Assembly: GCA_019057735.1 (NCBI GenBank)
Contig: JAHLWV010000124.1
Span: 1-6,610, forward strand
Length of the DNA: 6,610 nt
Direction: 5' to 3'
Source of the DNA: Promethearchaeota archaeon
GTDB taxonomy: Archaea; Asgardarchaeota; Lokiarchaeia; Sigynarchaeales; SOKP01
The position numbers were made by a program, and so were the translations under genes. Numbering within the stretch: position 1 is the first letter of the stretch; each line of letters opens with the position of its first letter. Shown here piece by piece: positions 5,780 to 6,610 of the stretch. The notes below the pieces were generated by a model. It was given only the letters and a program-made list of their open reading frames with translations. It searched no databases and was not told where the DNA came from.

Positions 5780-5956
5780 ATGAAGATAATGATGAATATA
5801 GATTCCAACTTTATTATAGTATGCCCTGCGTGCGGATATTCCTTCAAAAAACCTGATATAGGGGCAGAGAAGAAGAGATTAACATGCCCTATGTGTAGAT
5901 ATATTTTTAAAAACCCTAACGACATGCCTTCTAAGTTTGACGATTTCACGATCTAA
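5780..5956 (+). CDS. Small zinc-ribbon protein of unknown function
   Basis: This 58-residue protein has two knuckles, CPAC (C15, C18, followed by G19) and CPMC (C36, C39), 17 residues apart. That is the usual layout of a zinc ribbon in which four Cys bind one Zn2+ and small beta-hairpins form around it. Aromatic residues follow each knuckle (Y20/F22 and Y41/F43), as is typical, and the C-terminus is short and acidic. There is no membrane segment or second domain. Such ribbons bind nucleic acid or protein partners in transcription and translation factors, but nothing here tells which. The opposite-strand frame over the same bases is hydrophobic low-complexity sequence, so the plus strand is the gene. 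The start is uncertain among ATG 5780, 5789 and 5792: a TTTATA at 5763-5768 would put a transcription start near 5790, which suits the later ATGs as a leaderless gene. It lies 41 bases after the kinase gene and has its own terminator downstream. Confidence 0.8.
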   Translation: MKIMMNIDSNFIIVCPACGYSFKKPDIGAEKKRLTCPMCRYIFKNPNDMPSKFDDFTI

Positions 5957-6003
5957 TACTATCGTAAAAAAAAAGGTAAACCAAATAATATTTCATTAGA
6001 TCT

Positions 6004-6028
6004 AAGATTTAGTTGATAAATCTTTTTT
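6004..6028 (+). terminator. Hairpin plus T-run terminator after the zinc-ribbon gene
   Basis: AAGATTTA (6004-6011) and TAAATCTT (6017-6024) form a perfect 8-base stem with loop GTTGA. The T tract at 6023-6028 begins in the stem and runs past it. It sits 48 bases after the zinc-ribbon stop codon and before the next promoter region. The T tract alone would suit archaeal termination; the stem has only one G-C pair, so it is not strong. Confidence 0.5.
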
Positions 6029-6110
6029 AACTATCACGATTACATAATTATTAATCCATAGATATTAAGTTATGGGATATTTACGAAAATGTAAAAAATG
6101 GTAAACTAAC

Positions 6111-6610
6111 ATGGCACGTAAGAAAAAAGAAAGAGAACCTAGTAGGGCAAAAGCTCAACCTAAACCAAGTTATGGTTGGGCTGCCGAAGAAGCTGCTGAA
6201 GAAAAATTAGCTGAAGGTCTAAAGAGATCCGATCTAGATTCAAGTAAAGTTGTGCTAGTCGATCGAGATATTTCTACTCCTGTAATCGAGACATATGATG
6301 CAAATACTGGTGAATTAGAAGGATCAATTTTACTAAAAGATGGCAATAGAGAAGGAGTAACGGGACTGGTAAAAATTATCGAAAACGTTGATGTAGAGTT
6401 AGATCACGACTCTAACATAGAATCCATTAACTTTAAAGGCAAGTTAAGCGTGGAAAATCAATCGAAGATAGACAGACTCTGGGATATTGATCTTTCTCTA
6501 AAAAATATTGAAAGTACCAGCTTAAAATCAAAAGATATTAAAATCAGAGAGCTCGGAACTGATAAAGCTACAAATGCTTATACTGAAGATTTTGTTATTA
6601 AGGAAGAAAT
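6111..6610 (+). CDS. Hypothetical protein, N-terminal part only (runs off the window end)
   Basis: An open frame runs from ATG 6111 to the window edge without a stop: 166 full codons and two bases. I do not recognise the family. The first 20 residues are Lys/Arg/Pro-rich and look disordered (MARKKKEREPSRAK), followed by an Ala/Glu helix (24-39). From about residue 46 onward, alternating hydrophobic and polar residues suggest beta-strands, for example KVVLVD (46-51), GLVKII (85-90), VDVEL (93-97) and WDIDLSL (124-130). The segment ENQSKIDRLWDIDLSLKN (115-132) recalls the strand pattern of immunoglobulin-like beta-sandwich repeats, in which polar N-x-S turns precede a long strand; that is an inference from pattern only. 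There is no signal peptide or membrane segment in this part, so it is probably cytosolic. ATG 6111 is the first possible start, because TAA lies in frame at 6102-6104. No Shine-Dalgarno is visible. Codon and base use match the neighbouring genes. Confidence 0.8.
   Translation, partial: MARKKKEREPSRAKAQPKPSYGWAAEEAAEEKLAEGLKRSDLDSSKVVLVDRDISTPVIETYDANTGELEGSILLKDGNREGVTGLVKIIENVDVELDHDSNIESINFKGKLSVENQSKIDRLWDIDLSLKNIESTSLKSKDIKIRELGTDKATNAYTEDFVIKEE

Noticed and set aside
5790..5795. TGATGA string that could be a C/D-box RNA C box
   Set aside because: It falls inside the start-codon cluster of the zinc-ribbon gene and no matching D box (CTGA) or C'/D' pair is placed downstream.
5764..5949. 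61-codon minus-strand open frame opposite the zinc-ribbon gene
   Set aside because: Its end is a run of Ile/Phe low complexity, while the plus frame has two regularly spaced CPxC knuckles and a downstream terminator.

Overview
The window is A+T-rich DNA, about two-thirds A+T by eye, and almost certainly from an archaeon. It encodes an archaeal/eukaryotic-type LSm RNA-binding protein. Plausible TATA elements lie upstream of several start codons, and clear Shine-Dalgarno sequences are mostly missing. The low G+C and gene style would fit an Asgard (Lokiarchaeota-like) genome, but nothing here proves that; a search of the LSm and the metallophosphoesterase would settle it.

Layout from left to right. 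Positions 1-37 hold the last 11 codons of an upstream plus-strand gene whose C-terminus resembles the end of an LSm protein. A complete LSm gene follows (125-400), ending in a hairpin. After a 180-base gap comes a long, cytosolic-looking calcineurin-type metallophosphoesterase (581-2662) with an N-terminal region of about 230 residues that I do not recognise. It converges, with only 23 bases between, on a minus-strand dihydrolipoamide dehydrogenase (2686-4176). That gene is divergent from a glycerate 2-kinase of the GckA/MOFRL type (about 4305-5738); the two share a 122-128 base promoter region with inverted-repeat elements. Next is a 58-residue protein with two CPxC knuckles (5780-5956), followed by a hairpin plus T-run terminator. 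The last gene (6111 to the window end, truncated) is an unrecognised protein with a lysine-rich N-terminus and a probably beta-rich body.

Functionally this looks like ordinary chromosomal housekeeping: RNA metabolism (LSm), a phosphoesterase of unknown substrate, an E3 flavoenzyme of 2-oxoacid dehydrogenase or glycine cleavage complexes, and a kinase that feeds glycerate into lower glycolysis as 2-phosphoglycerate. The LSm genes may be tandem paralogues, and the kinase and zinc-ribbon gene may be cotranscribed. I see no tRNA, rRNA, CRISPR array, insertion sequence or phage gene. No clearly new system stands out. The best leads are the possible LSm pair, the unusual LSm sequence, the N-terminal region of the phosphoesterase and the truncated last gene.
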